64,000 bases of DNA from Vulcanimicrobiota bacterium (GCA_003161435.1 PMOS01000023.1:20146-84145), one strand, 5' to 3'. Shown: positions 25,765-35,500, numbered from the stretch's first letter. Notes: generated by a model not told the origin, from the sequence alone. Numbers and translations: made by a program.

Positions 25765-26602
25765 GGTCTTCACGAACTTCACCCGCAACGCCGGCATGCA
25801 GTTCACTGCGATCGGAACCGTCGCGGTCACCATCGTCCTGCTGGGTGCCTTCCTCTTCGTTCGCGATACGATCGCCACGTTCGGGAACGGCGTACTCTCG
25901 CAGATCGAGATCGCGGTCTACCTCAAGGACGACGTCGACGACGCGAAGGCCAGGGGGTTGGCCGCCACGTTCGCCGCCGATCCGCGCATCGCGTCGGCGA
26001 CCTACGTGCCGCGCCGCGATGGGCTCAAGCGGATGAAGGATGTGCTCGGCTCGGACTTCGACACCTCGCTGCTCACCGCGAACCCGTTGCCCAATGCGTA
26101 CCACGTGCGGGTGAAAGATCCCGATCTCGTGCCGGCCGTCGCGCGCTCGATCGACCGCGATCCGCGGGTCGCCAAGACCGACTACGCGGCGGATACCGTG
26201 CAGAAGCTGCTCAAAGCCGCTACCATACTCGGACGCGCGGGGGTCGCGCTGATCGCTCTGCTCTCGATCTCCGCCGCGATCGTCATCGCGAACACGATCC
26301 GGCTGACCGTGTTCGCGCGGCGCCGCGAGATCGCGATCATGCAGCTCGTCGGCGCCACCAACATGTACATCCGCCTGCCGTTCATCGCGGAGGGGATGCT
26401 GGCCGGGCTGCTCGGCGCCGCGCTCGCGATCGGCGTGCTCACGCTGGCTGCGTACGAGGTCGTGCCGAAGTTGGCCTCGACGCTCGCGTTCGTCACCTTT
26501 CACGTCAACACGTTGACCTTGTGCTTCGAGCTGCTCGCGGTCGGCGCCGCCGTCGGTTTGATCGCATCGTGGTTCAGCGTCGGACGGCACTTGCGCGCGT
26601 GA
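25730..26602 (+). CDS. ftsX: Cell division protein FtsX
   Basis: 290 aa from the GTG at 25730 (VDWGRLRFFLGEVFTNFTRN). One N-terminal membrane helix (TAIGTVAVTIVLLGAFLFV), an extracytoplasmic domain (IEIAVYLKDDVDD to about residue 150), then three helices including ALIALLSISAAIVIANTIRL and the TVFARRREIAIMQLVGATN loop typical of FtsX/MacB permeases. The extracytoplasmic loop would bind the EnvC-like coiled-coil protein encoded two genes downstream. Confidence 0.93.
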   Translation: MDWGRLRFFLGEVFTNFTRNAGMQFTAIGTVAVTIVLLGAFLFVRDTIATFGNGVLSQIEIAVYLKDDVDDAKARGLAATFAADPRIASATYVPRRDGLKRMKDVLGSDFDTSLLTANPLPNAYHVRVKDPDLVPAVARSIDRDPRVAKTDYAADTVQKLLKAATILGRAGVALIALLSISAAIVIANTIRLTVFARRREIAIMQLVGATNMYIRLPFIAEGMLAGLLGAALAIGVLTLAAYEVVPKLASTLAFVTFHVNTLTLCFELLAVGAAVGLIASWFSVGRHLRA

Positions 26603-27480
26603 GCGCCGGGACGATCTTGCTGATCGACGACGACCCGCGCTTGCGAGACATCCTGCGCGCGAACTTCGAGGTCGTCGGTTTCCAGGTGCTCGATGCACTT
26701 GACGCCGAGAGCGCGCTGGCGGCGCTCGACCGCGGCCGCCCGGATGCGATCGTCCTCGATGTCGTCCCGGTCGCCAGCGACGGCCCGGGCGTCGTCGAGC
26801 GCTTACGCCGGCACCCGCACGGCTCGCACTGTCCGCTGATCGTGCTCACGCCGCGCATGCACGCCGACGAAGCGGTGCGGTCGCTCGAAGCGGGCGCCGA
26901 CGACGTCGTCACCAAACCGTTCGCGCCCGAAGAGGTGCTCGCGCGGGTGCGCGGCCGGATCAAGCGCGCCGCCGGCGACGCTGCGTTGCAGCCGCTCACC
27001 AAACTGCCCGGCAACGGCCCGATCGAGGCCGTGATCCGCCGGCGCCTGTCCGAACGCGAGCCGTGGTCGGTGCTCTACCTCGACCTCGACGGCTTCAAGG
27101 CGTTCAACGACGCGTTCGGCTTCGCGACCGGTGACGACGTCATCAAGCTGCTTGCCGCGACGATCGTCGAGGCCGCCGCCAAACACGGCGACGAGGACGA
27201 TTTCGTGGGACACGTCGGCGGGGACGACTTCGTCGCGGTGATGCGGCCGGCGCAAGCCGCCGCCGCCGCCGCGTCGATCGTGACCGCGTTCGACCGCGGG
27301 ATGCGCAGCCTGCAGCGCGATACGCGCGTCCCCTACTGCACCGTGTCGATCGCGATCGTGAACGGTTCGCGCGGCCCGTCGACGTACGAAGAGATCGGCG
27401 AGCGCGCCGCGCGGGTGAAGAAAGAAGCGAAGCGGCGCCGCGGCTCGGTCGTCGTCGCAGAGAAGGACCCGCCGTCGTGA
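26599..27480 (+). CDS. Response-regulator receiver protein with degenerate GGDEF domain
   Basis: 293 aa from the GTG at 26599, overlapping the ftsX stop. REC domain with the phospho-acceptor Asp in AIVLDVVP (about residue 53) and Lys in VTKPFAPEE. A linker KLPGNGPIEAVIRRRLSE leads into a GGDEF domain, with DLDGFKAFNDAFGFATGDDV and the active-site loop HVGGDDFVAV (GGDDF in place of GGDEF). Activity as a diguanylate cyclase is uncertain. Its place inside an ftsEX-EnvC-CtpA operon suggests a regulatory link to division. Confidence 0.85.
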   Translation: MSAGTILLIDDDPRLRDILRANFEVVGFQVLDALDAESALAALDRGRPDAIVLDVVPVASDGPGVVERLRRHPHGSHCPLIVLTPRMHADEAVRSLEAGADDVVTKPFAPEEVLARVRGRIKRAAGDAALQPLTKLPGNGPIEAVIRRRLSEREPWSVLYLDLDGFKAFNDAFGFATGDDVIKLLAATIVEAAAKHGDEDDFVGHVGGDDFVAVMRPAQAAAAAASIVTAFDRGMRSLQRDTRVPYCTVSIAIVNGSRGPSTYEEIGERAARVKKEAKRRRGSVVVAEKDPPS

Positions 27481-28691
27481 AGGCGCGGCACGCGGCACGC
27501 GTGCTCATCGCGCTCGCGCTCGCCGTCGCGCTCGTCCCGAGCGCGGGCCTGAGCAAGAGCCGAGTCGACGACAAGATCCGCCAGCAGCGCGCCAAGATCG
27601 ACGCCGTCCACCAGCAGCTGCACCAGAAACGCGGCGAGCTTCAGACCTCCCAGGCGCGCGTCGACGACCTGCAGTCGCAACTCGCCGAGACGAATCGCAA
27701 CATCTCTTCGGTGAACGGTCACCTGGCCGACGTGCAGGGCCACATTCGCTCGACGCAGCGCAAGCTGGCCTGGAACCAGATCCAGCTCACCGCCGCCAAG
27801 CAAACGCTCAAGCGCCACCAGGACGCGCTCAATCGCCGGCTCGTCGATGCCTACGAGCACGGCGACTTGGGATACGTCGACGTGCTGCTGCGCGCTCGCT
27901 CGTTCAGCGACTTCGTCGAGCGTTGGAACGACATCCGGTTCTTGGTGAAGGCGAACGAGTCGACGATTCGCGCGCGCAAGAGCGACGAAGCGCACGTCGT
28001 CGCGATCGAGAACGGGTTGCTCGGCGTGCAGGCCGAGCTGAGCAGCGAACAGGACCAGGCGCGCCAGCAGCAGCGCGCGCTCGACGCGCTGGCGGCGCAA
28101 CGGCAGAATTTGGTCGCCGCCGCCGACTCGCAGCGCCGCGACGTGCAGGCGCAAGTGGTGCAGCTCGACGAGATGTCGGCCGCCGAAGAGGCGGCCCTCG
28201 AGGCGCTGATCGTGGAGAAGCAGCGCGAAGAAGAGGCGCGCCGCCTGGCGCAGCGCCGCGCGCGCCAACTCGCCGGCGAGGAACTGCCGCCCGAGCCGGG
28301 GGCGCCGGGCGAGTTGATGTGGCCGGTTTCCGGGCCGATCACGGACCCGTTCGGCATGCGGATGCACCCGGTGTTCCACCGGATGATCATGCACAACGGG
28401 ATCGACATCGGCGTGCCGACGGGGACGCCGGTCGCCGCCGCCGCCTCGGGGACGGTCATTGTCGCCAGCTATCAGGGAAACTGCGGCAACATGGTCGCGA
28501 TCGACCACCACGGCGGCCTGTCGACGCTGTACTGCCACCTCTCGCAGATGTTCGTCGGTGTCGGGCAGCAAGTTCAGCGCGGCCAGGCGATCGGGGCGGC
28601 CGGCGCGACGGGCGACGCGACGGGCCCCCACGTCCACTTCCAAGTCATGATCAACGGGCATCCTGTAGATCCGATGTCCTATCTGCGCTAA
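27477..28691 (+). CDS. EnvC/PcsB-like murein hydrolase activator or M23 peptidase
   Basis: 404 aa, GTG overlapping the preceding TGA. Signal peptide (HAARVLIALALAVALVPSAG), a long coiled coil (about residues 30-275, KIRQQRAKIDAVHQQLHQKR and repeats of Gln/Ala/Arg heptads), then an M23 LytM domain. The zinc ligands appear intact: HNGIDIGVPTG and GPHVHFQVMINGHPVDP. EnvC itself lacks ligands, whereas PcsB/CwlO-type partners are active hydrolases; here the LytM site looks complete, so direct peptidase activity is possible. It would be controlled by FtsEX. Confidence 0.88.
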   Translation: MKARHAARVLIALALAVALVPSAGLSKSRVDDKIRQQRAKIDAVHQQLHQKRGELQTSQARVDDLQSQLAETNRNISSVNGHLADVQGHIRSTQRKLAWNQIQLTAAKQTLKRHQDALNRRLVDAYEHGDLGYVDVLLRARSFSDFVERWNDIRFLVKANESTIRARKSDEAHVVAIENGLLGVQAELSSEQDQARQQQRALDALAAQRQNLVAAADSQRRDVQAQVVQLDEMSAAEEAALEALIVEKQREEEARRLAQRRARQLAGEELPPEPGAPGELMWPVSGPITDPFGMRMHPVFHRMIMHNGIDIGVPTGTPVAAAASGTVIVASYQGNCGNMVAIDHHGGLSTLYCHLSQMFVGVGQQVQRGQAIGAAGATGDATGPHVHFQVMINGHPVDPMSYLR

Positions 28692-28904
28692 ATCGCCTCC
28701 GCTTCGCTACGGCGAGGCGGTATGTTGAATGCTCGCCGGCGCTGTGCGCCGTCGAGTCGCCCTTCGGGCGAGTCTCCGCGCGGAATTCCGCCGCGGAATT
28801 CCGCGTGGAGACACGCCGGAGCGCAGCGGAGGCGTTGGCGCCGCAGCGCAGCGGAGGCGCCGAGGCTTATTTCTACCTTCTCGCCGTAGCGAAGCGGAGG
28901 CGAT
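28692..28904. repeat. 213-bp inverted-repeat (MITE-like) element
   Basis: The element starts on the base after the EnvC-like TAA. Positions 28692-28716 are the exact reverse complement of 28880-28904 (25/25 bp). Inside are a second near-perfect palindrome built around two GCGGAATTCCGC cores (about 28766-28809) and two direct copies of GCGCAGCGGAGGCG. No open reading frame of its own is evident. The RNA would fold into one long cruciform. With the following 127 bp it fills the gap before the S41 gene. Confidence 0.8.
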
Positions 28905-29031
28905 GGGCTCAGGGGGGCCCAAGGCTCTTGGGGCACTGTTAAAGGCCGATGATGGAATGGAACAAAGGGACACGCGGGCGTGTTCACTAGGACGAGACGA
29001 CTCGCCGCCCTCTCTTGCTAAGGACCGCTTT

Positions 29032-30444
29032 TTGACCGCCCGTATCCGCCTGTTGACCGCCGCGTTCGTCGTCGTGGTTTCCGCATTGGCCGGCGCCGCC
29101 TACGCCGGCCGCGCGACCGCCGAATCCGAGCCGGCTCAGACGATCGTCCTGGGCTCTGGGCAGCGCATCGTCGGCCTCGACCTCGGCTCGCTCCTGGGGA
29201 ACGGCGAAGAGCAGCGGCAGATGCTCGCGCTCGCGTACGAGCGCGTCGAGCACGCCTACTACAAGCCCGTGGCGGACCAGTTGCTGGTCGCGGGCGAACA
29301 GCAGGCCCTCACTAGCTTCCTCAAGCTCAAGCTCGTACACGACCCCCAAGTGCCGCGCAGCAGCGCGACCGGCGACCGCGACCGCGACATCGCGATCCTC
29401 GAGACGACGCTCGCGACGGTGCAGCATCGCTACGCAAAGGTCGCGCCCGCCGACATCTACACCCAAGTCGCGCTGACCGGGATGCTCGGGGGTCTAGGTG
29501 ACCCCTACACGACGTACCTTTCGCCCCAAGAGATCAACGGGCTCGACGAACAGCTGGCCGGCGGCAACTTCGGCGGGATCGGCGTCTACATTCAGCAGGA
29601 CGCGAAGACGCACGCCATCGTAGCGAATCCGATCGACGGGAACCCGGCGATCAAAGCGGGCGTTCGCCCGGGCGACGTGATCGTCGCGGTCGACGGCAAG
29701 TCGACGATGGGCCAGAAGATCGACGACGTCGAGCACGAGATCCGCGGGCCGATCGGTACCGTTGTCTCATTGTCCCTCAAGCGCCGCACCGGTGTCGACG
29801 CGGTGACGGTGCACGTGACACGCGCCAACATCCAGGTGCCGTCCGTGGTCAGCAAGGTCGAGAACGATATCGAGTACATCCGACTGGCCGACTTCGGCCA
29901 AACGTCGGCCGTCGAAGTCCGTGACGCGCTGCTGAGCGGGAAGCGGCACAACGTGCGCGGCTACATCCTCGACCTGCGCTTCAACGGCGGCGGTCTGCTC
30001 GACGCAGCCGTCGATATCTCCAGCCTGTTCATCCCACAGGGTACGATCGTCTCGACGATCGATCGCGCCGGCGACCGCGACGTGCGCAACGCGACCGGGC
30101 ACGCGCTGGACACCAAGCCGCTCGTGCTGTTGGTGAACCGTTACACCGCGAGCGCGTCGGAGATCACCGCCGGCGCCGTCCAGGACTACGGAGCGGGGAC
30201 GCTGGTCGGCGAGAAGACTTTCGGCAAGGGCGTCGTGCAAAGTTTGTACACGCTGCCCGACCGGGGCGCTCTCAAGATCACCACCGCGCGCTACGTCACC
30301 CCTAAGGGCCGCGACATCCAGCACAAGGGGATCGTGCCCGACGTAGTCGTGAGCCAGCGCGTCGACCTGCCGATCATCGACACGCCCGCCGACAAACAGC
30401 TCAACGCCGCCAAGAAGATCATCGAAAGCAAGAGTAACGTCTGA
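29032..30444 (+). CDS. S41 carboxyl-terminal processing protease (CtpA/CtpB-like), first copy
   Basis: 470 aa from a TTG at 29032, preferred because AAGGA lies 7 nt upstream and the product then opens with a proper signal (TARIRLLTAAFVVVVSALAG). PDZ domain around GGNFGGIGVYIQ to KAGVRPGDVIVAVDG. The S41 catalytic Ser is in RYTASASEITAG and the Lys in GEKTFGKGVVQS. Such periplasmic proteases trim envelope proteins, and CtpA-type genes often follow ftsEX-CwlO genes. TGATG overlap with the second copy. Confidence 0.9.
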   Translation: MTARIRLLTAAFVVVVSALAGAAYAGRATAESEPAQTIVLGSGQRIVGLDLGSLLGNGEEQRQMLALAYERVEHAYYKPVADQLLVAGEQQALTSFLKLKLVHDPQVPRSSATGDRDRDIAILETTLATVQHRYAKVAPADIYTQVALTGMLGGLGDPYTTYLSPQEINGLDEQLAGGNFGGIGVYIQQDAKTHAIVANPIDGNPAIKAGVRPGDVIVAVDGKSTMGQKIDDVEHEIRGPIGTVVSLSLKRRTGVDAVTVHVTRANIQVPSVVSKVENDIEYIRLADFGQTSAVEVRDALLSGKRHNVRGYILDLRFNGGGLLDAAVDISSLFIPQGTIVSTIDRAGDRDVRNATGHALDTKPLVLLVNRYTASASEITAGAVQDYGAGTLVGEKTFGKGVVQSLYTLPDRGALKITTARYVTPKGRDIQHKGIVPDVVVSQRVDLPIIDTPADKQLNAAKKIIESKSNV

Positions 30445-31877
30445 TGAAACGCCTCGTCCCCGTCGCAGTAGCCGCCCTGCTTACCCTCGCGACCGCCCGC
30501 GTTCCCGCGGCAACCGCCGGTCCGGGGCTCTCTGCGCAGCAATCCGAAGAGTTGGTCGCGAGCTACGTTCACCTGACCAGCGACTTCTACAAGAAGGTCG
30601 ATCGCCAGGCGGCACTCGACAATGCGCGCACGTCGATGATCGAATACCTCAAGAAGCGCAAGGTTGCCAATGCGACGTTGCCGTCGCTGCACGCCAGCGA
30701 CGATGACGTCACCAACGCCGAAGCCCTCAACCATGAAGTTTCGGCGGCCGTCGGAACGTACGCCTCCAAGCTCGAGCCGATCGAGTCGCTGTCGGGTTCG
30801 ACGCAGATCACGTACGCGGCGATCGCGGGCGTCCTCGGTTCGGTCAAGGACCGCTATACGGTCTTCCTCTCGCCCAAGGAATACGCGGCACTCAACGAAG
30901 GACTCGACGGTACTTCGTTCGGCGGCGTCGGCATCTCGTACGACATCGACGACGCCACGCACTTGCTGCACGTGGAGAACGTGATCCTCGACGGACCGTC
31001 CGATAAGGCCGGCCTGCAGCCCGACGACATGATCGCGGCGATCGACGGCAAGCCCGTGCCGCAACTGCTCGCGCCCGCGTTGTCCGAAAAAGAAGATCAG
31101 AAGCGTCTGACGGCCGAGCAGGGCATCGTCACCGCGCAGTTGCGCGGTAACCCGGGTACGCGCGTACAGCTCACGCTCGTGCGCGCCGGCAAGACGATGG
31201 ACCCGGTGACGATCACGCGCGAGACGATCCATCAGCCCAGCGTGAGCTCGAAGATGCTGCCGAACAGCATCGGCTACGTCGACCTCACGGTCTTCGGTCA
31301 GACCACCGCGCAGGAGCTCAACCTCGCGCTGCACCGGCTCGACGCGCAGGGCGCGAAGGCCTACGTGGTCGACCTGCGCAACAACGGCGGCGGCTACCTC
31401 AACGCCGCGGTCGACGTGTCGTCGAAGTTCATCGCCAACGGACCGATCGTGAGCGTGCAGTCGCGCGCCGGAACCGACACGGAGTACGATGCGGACAACT
31501 CGGCGATCGCGCCGCGCCCCCTCGCCGTGCTGGTGAACCAATACACGGCCTCGGCCTCGGAGATCACCGCCGGCGCGATCCAAGACAGCGGCGTCGGCAC
31601 GATCGTCGGGACCAAGACGTTCGGCAAAGGCGTCGTGCAGACGATCTTTCCGATGCGCGACGGCTCGGCCGTGAAGATCACGACGGCGCGCTACTTCACG
31701 CCGAAGGGTCGCGACATCAACGCGGTCGGCATCGAGCCCGAGATCAAGACCGATCTGCCGAAGAACACGAAGTTCCGCCCGGGTGACCCGACGCAGGACC
31801 CGCAGTTGGCCGCCGCGGTCAGCTTCCTCGACGGCCGCATCGCGCAGAACACGACGGCTCCCGCACCCAAGTCCTAG
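30444..31877 (+). CDS. S41 carboxyl-terminal processing protease, second copy
   Basis: 477 aa, tandem paralogue of the preceding gene. Signal peptide (KRLVPVAVAALLTLATARVP), PDZ region (FGGVGISYDIDD to KAGLQPDDMIAAIDG), catalytic Ser in QYTASASEITAG and Lys in GTKTFGKGVVQT. The two copies are similar throughout the protease half but differ in the N-terminal helical part, suggesting different partners or a heteromeric assembly. Its TAG stop is the first base triplet of a perfect palindrome shared with the convergent phosphatase gene. Confidence 0.9.
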   Translation: MKRLVPVAVAALLTLATARVPAATAGPGLSAQQSEELVASYVHLTSDFYKKVDRQAALDNARTSMIEYLKKRKVANATLPSLHASDDDVTNAEALNHEVSAAVGTYASKLEPIESLSGSTQITYAAIAGVLGSVKDRYTVFLSPKEYAALNEGLDGTSFGGVGISYDIDDATHLLHVENVILDGPSDKAGLQPDDMIAAIDGKPVPQLLAPALSEKEDQKRLTAEQGIVTAQLRGNPGTRVQLTLVRAGKTMDPVTITRETIHQPSVSSKMLPNSIGYVDLTVFGQTTAQELNLALHRLDAQGAKAYVVDLRNNGGGYLNAAVDVSSKFIANGPIVSVQSRAGTDTEYDADNSAIAPRPLAVLVNQYTASASEITAGAIQDSGVGTIVGTKTFGKGVVQTIFPMRDGSAVKITTARYFTPKGRDINAVGIEPEIKTDLPKNTKFRPGDPTQDPQLAAAVSFLDGRIAQNTTAPAPKS

Positions 31878-31907
31878 TGTGTTCGCGCAGAGTGCGCGAA
31901 CACACTA
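31875..31907. terminator. Palindromic bidirectional terminator carrying both stop codons
   Basis: TAGTGTGTTCGCGCA (31875-31889) and its exact complement (31893-31907) enclose a GAG loop. The outermost triplet on the plus strand is the TAG stop of the S41 gene, and on the minus strand it is the TAG stop of the phosphatase gene. The stem core GTGTTCGCGCA closely resembles the stem of the repeat after minE (GTGTTGGCGCA). It serves as hairpin for two convergent transcripts. Confidence 0.75.
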
Positions 31908-32540
31908 ACACGGAGGCCAGAGTGCCGCCGCGATCTCGTCGAACGACGAGAACGGCGTGCACTCGATACCGCGCTCTCGGCAGAACTGCTCGAGGGCGCG
32001 GTTCTTTTTTGCGAAGCGCACGTCGGCCGCCAACGCGCCTTCGAAATCGCTGATTCCGTCGCCGACGTAGACCGTCCGTGCGCCGGCGGCGGCGGCCGCG
32101 TGAACGCGCGCCGCTTTGTCGTGCCCCAGCACGGAATCGTCGATGAACGTCATTCGCCAGCCGGCGGTATCGAAGTCGACGTCGTTCGCGAACAGCGGGA
32201 CGTCGACGCCCGCGCGCTCCAGCGCCGGACCGATGATCGAGCGGATCCCCGCCGAGACGACGCCGACCCAGGCTCCGTGCTCGTGCGCGACGCGCACGAA
32301 CCCCGCGAAGGTCGGGTCGATGCGTGCGCGTGACTCCAGCAGCGCGAGCGCCTCGGGTCGCGACAGCCGAACCAGCGCGGCTTCGCGCGCGAGCGCTTCG
32401 CGCAGCGTTATTCGCCCCGCGCGAAGCTCGCGTTCGAGCTCGTGCCACGTCGCGTCGCCGGCCACCGAACGAACGAGGACGTCGAAGGTGTCGACGTCCG
32501 TAATCGTCCCGTCGTAGTCGACGAAGATCGTGAGGCTCAT
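31905..32540 (-). CDS. HAD phosphatase, MtnX/phosphoserine phosphatase-like
   Basis: 211 aa. HAD motifs: FVDYDGTITD (nucleophile and acid Asp), GVVSAGIRSII (motif II Ser), and GHDKAARV followed by VYVGDGISDFEGAL (motif IV). The DYDGT form and overall layout resemble MtnX, the enolase-phosphatase of methionine salvage, and the ThrH/SerB group. No other salvage genes are nearby, so the substrate is open. Lies 27 bp downstream of rne on the same strand. Confidence 0.8.
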   Translation of the reverse strand: MSLTIFVDYDGTITDVDTFDVLVRSVAGDATWHELERELRAGRITLREALAREAALVRLSRPEALALLESRARIDPTFAGFVRVAHEHGAWVGVVSAGIRSIIGPALERAGVDVPLFANDVDFDTAGWRMTFIDDSVLGHDKAARVHAAAAAGARTVYVGDGISDFEGALAADVRFAKKNRALEQFCRERGIECTPFSSFDEIAAALWPPC

Positions 32541-32567
32541 CGCCGCCTTACGCCGTGATGAAGCCGC

Positions 32568-35500
32568 TCAGCTCTTCTTCCGGGTCGCCGTCGCTTTCTT
32601 CGCTGCGGGCGCCTTGCGCGTGCCCGATGCTTTCTTCTGGGTGGCGGCGGGTTTCGTCGCGCTCAACTTCACGCTCGGTTTGGCCGCCGGCGTTTTCTTC
32701 GCCGCCGGCGCCTTGGCGGCAGGCGACTTCTTCGCCGCAGCGGTCGCTACGGGTGCCTTGCGAGCACGCGTCTTCTTCGCCGCTTCCGGCGCGGCGGCCG
32801 CGACCGGCTTCGTTGCGGCGGCTACCGGGGTTGCGGCGGCGATCGCTTCGCCCCGCGGACGGGCACGACCGCGGCGCGGCGGGGTATCGGCAGCGTGTCC
32901 CGAGGCTGTGCTCGCCGCGGGACGGACGTCGTCGCGGGCTGCTGACGGCGCGGGCAGTGCGCGAACGGGTGCACTGGGTTCGAGCCGTTCGCGCCGGGCC
33001 GGCGCTTCGGGGGCGCCGCGCCTGGTGCGGGTTGGGCGCGCCGCCTTGACGGGCTCGGCGCGTTCCTTTGGCGGCGTGATCACGGGCGGCGGGGGTGCGA
33101 CCGCGACGTCGCCGCGCTTGCGGTTCCAAGGCGCGATCGCCCGCGATGGGGTTGGCGGCGCGGTCTCACCGGTCGCCTGCGCCCCGCCTCCGGGGCTGAC
33201 CCGGAAGATGTGGCGATCTGGTACCGCCGGTCCGGCGCTCGCCACGGCTGAATCGGCACCCGCAGCAGCGACCTGTCCTTCGCCCAGCTGCCCGATCGCC
33301 TGTCCCGAACTCGTCGAAGGACGCCCGCGGCGGCGACGGCGGCGGCGGCGGCGCTTACGCTCGCCGTTCTCGCCGAGAACGGCGCCGGTCTGTCCGACGG
33401 CCGTTGCTTCTTCCTCATCGTCTTCGAGCTCCGCGTCGACGACGAACGGTGCGGCGACGGCCGGGGCCGCGGCGTTCGCGGCGACTTCGCTGCTGCCGCG
33501 CCCGCCACGACGGCGACGACGGCGCTTGCGGTGTCCGGCTTCCTCGCCCTCGGGCTCGGCCGCCGCTGGCGCGGTCGAAGCGGTCGGACGCAACGGGATC
33601 GGCACGGAGGCCGGCCGAGGCGACGCCACGCCGCCGACACGATCGCCGGAGAGCTTCTCGCCGGGCAGCACCGTACGCGCCCCCGAAAACGTCTCGGCCT
33701 GTCCCGAGCCAAGCCCGTCCTGAGCTTCTCGAAGGGAAGGGCCCGACACCACCGGACGCGCGCCTGAGAGCGACTCGCCGGGCAACAGCGTGGTCACGCG
33801 GCCGTCGGCCGCTTTTTGCGCGGTCGTCTTCGGCTTGGCGGCCTTTGCGTCGACCTCTTCGACGGTCGAGATGCCGATCGAAGTGCGGCCGCCCAGGCCC
33901 TTCTCGGCCTCCTCGGCCAGCTCGCGCAACTCGGCGGCCTGCTCGGCGGGGGTCAGCTCGCGCTTGCGCCCGCGGCCGCCGCGGCGGCGCTTCTTGGCAC
34001 CGCGGCCTTCGCCGATCGCCGTCGCGGCTTCGATCCGCGTCCGCGGCTCGGCCAAGATGTCGCTGCCGTCGACGTCGATGATGCGGATCTTGATCGTCTT
34101 GCCGGCCGCGTTCGCCGCGTTCTCGACCTCGATCAGCCGGCCCGCGACGATCGCGGCGGCGGCGGTCGCATTCGGCAACCGCGTGTGGAGCAGCTCGACC
34201 TCGAACTCGTCGCCGACCCGGATCGGGGCGAAGGGCGGAAGGTTCTCGTCGCCCCACACGATGCGCGGCCGCTCGGGGTGAACCGCCGGATCGACGAACA
34301 CGTCGATCTGCGCGCCGACGCGCTCGGCGAGCTGCACGCGCTCGTCCTCGTACCAGTACTCGGCCTGCGCCGCGACGCTCGGCGCCGCCGCGATGTGCAC
34401 GTGCTTGACGGCACCATTTCGGTGGTCGAGGATCTCGCGGAAGGCTCCGATCGTCACGGACTCCGCCGACATCACGCTGCCCAGACCTTCGCAGGTCGGA
34501 CACTTGCCGCGCAGCTGCTGACCCAGATCCTTGCCGACGCGCTTGCGGGTGAACTCGAGCAGACCCAGCGGCGAGAACGACTGGATCGTCGAGCGCGTGC
34601 GGTCCTTGCGCAGACCCTCCTGCAGCGCCGAGATCACGCGGTTGCGATCGCCTTCCGACGACATGTCGATGAAGTCGCACACGATGATCCCGCCGATGTC
34701 GCGCAGGCGCACCTGGCGCGCGATCTCCGTCGCGGCTTCGACGTTGGTGCGCACGATCGTGTCGTCGAGGTTCTTCCCGCCGGTGAACTTGCCCGAGTTC
34801 ACGTCGACGACGGTGAGCGCTTCGGTCGATTCGATCACGATCGAACCGCCGGACGGCAGCTTGACCGTCGGCTTCATCAGGCGCGCGATCTCGTCGTCGA
34901 TCTTGAAGTCGCCGAACAGGCGCTTCCCGCTCTCGTAGTACTTGATGCGCTCGACGTATTGCGGCCCGAGCAGGCGCATGAAGTCTTTGACGTTCTCGGT
35001 TTCGGTTTCGTCGTCGAGCCAGACGTTGTTGACTTCAGGGGTGATGAAGTCGCGCGCGGTCTTGTAGACCAGGTTCATGTCCTTGTGCAGCAGCGCCGGG
35101 GCGTCGATGCGTTTGTACTGCTCCAGGATCCCGTGCCACATGCGGATCAGCACGCCCAGGTCGGCGATCAGCTCGGCGTTCGAGACGTTCGCCGCGGCGG
35201 TCCGCACGACGGTCGCCATCCCGTCCGGACGGATCGCCTTCATCACGGCTTTGAGCCGGTTGCGCTCGTCAGCCGACTCGATCTTGCGCGAGACGCCGCT
35301 GAACTTGCCCGTCGGCATGAGGATCAGGTAGCGCCCGGGCAGCGAGATGTTGGTCGAGACGCGCGCGCCTTTGAGCCCGCGCGGCTCCTTGACGATCTGC
35401 ACCAGCACGTCGTCGCCGCGGCTGACCTTCTCGGTGATCGTGTAGCCGCTGCGGCCTTGCGTGACTTCGACGTCGCCGATGTTGAGCGGCGTCTTGTTGA

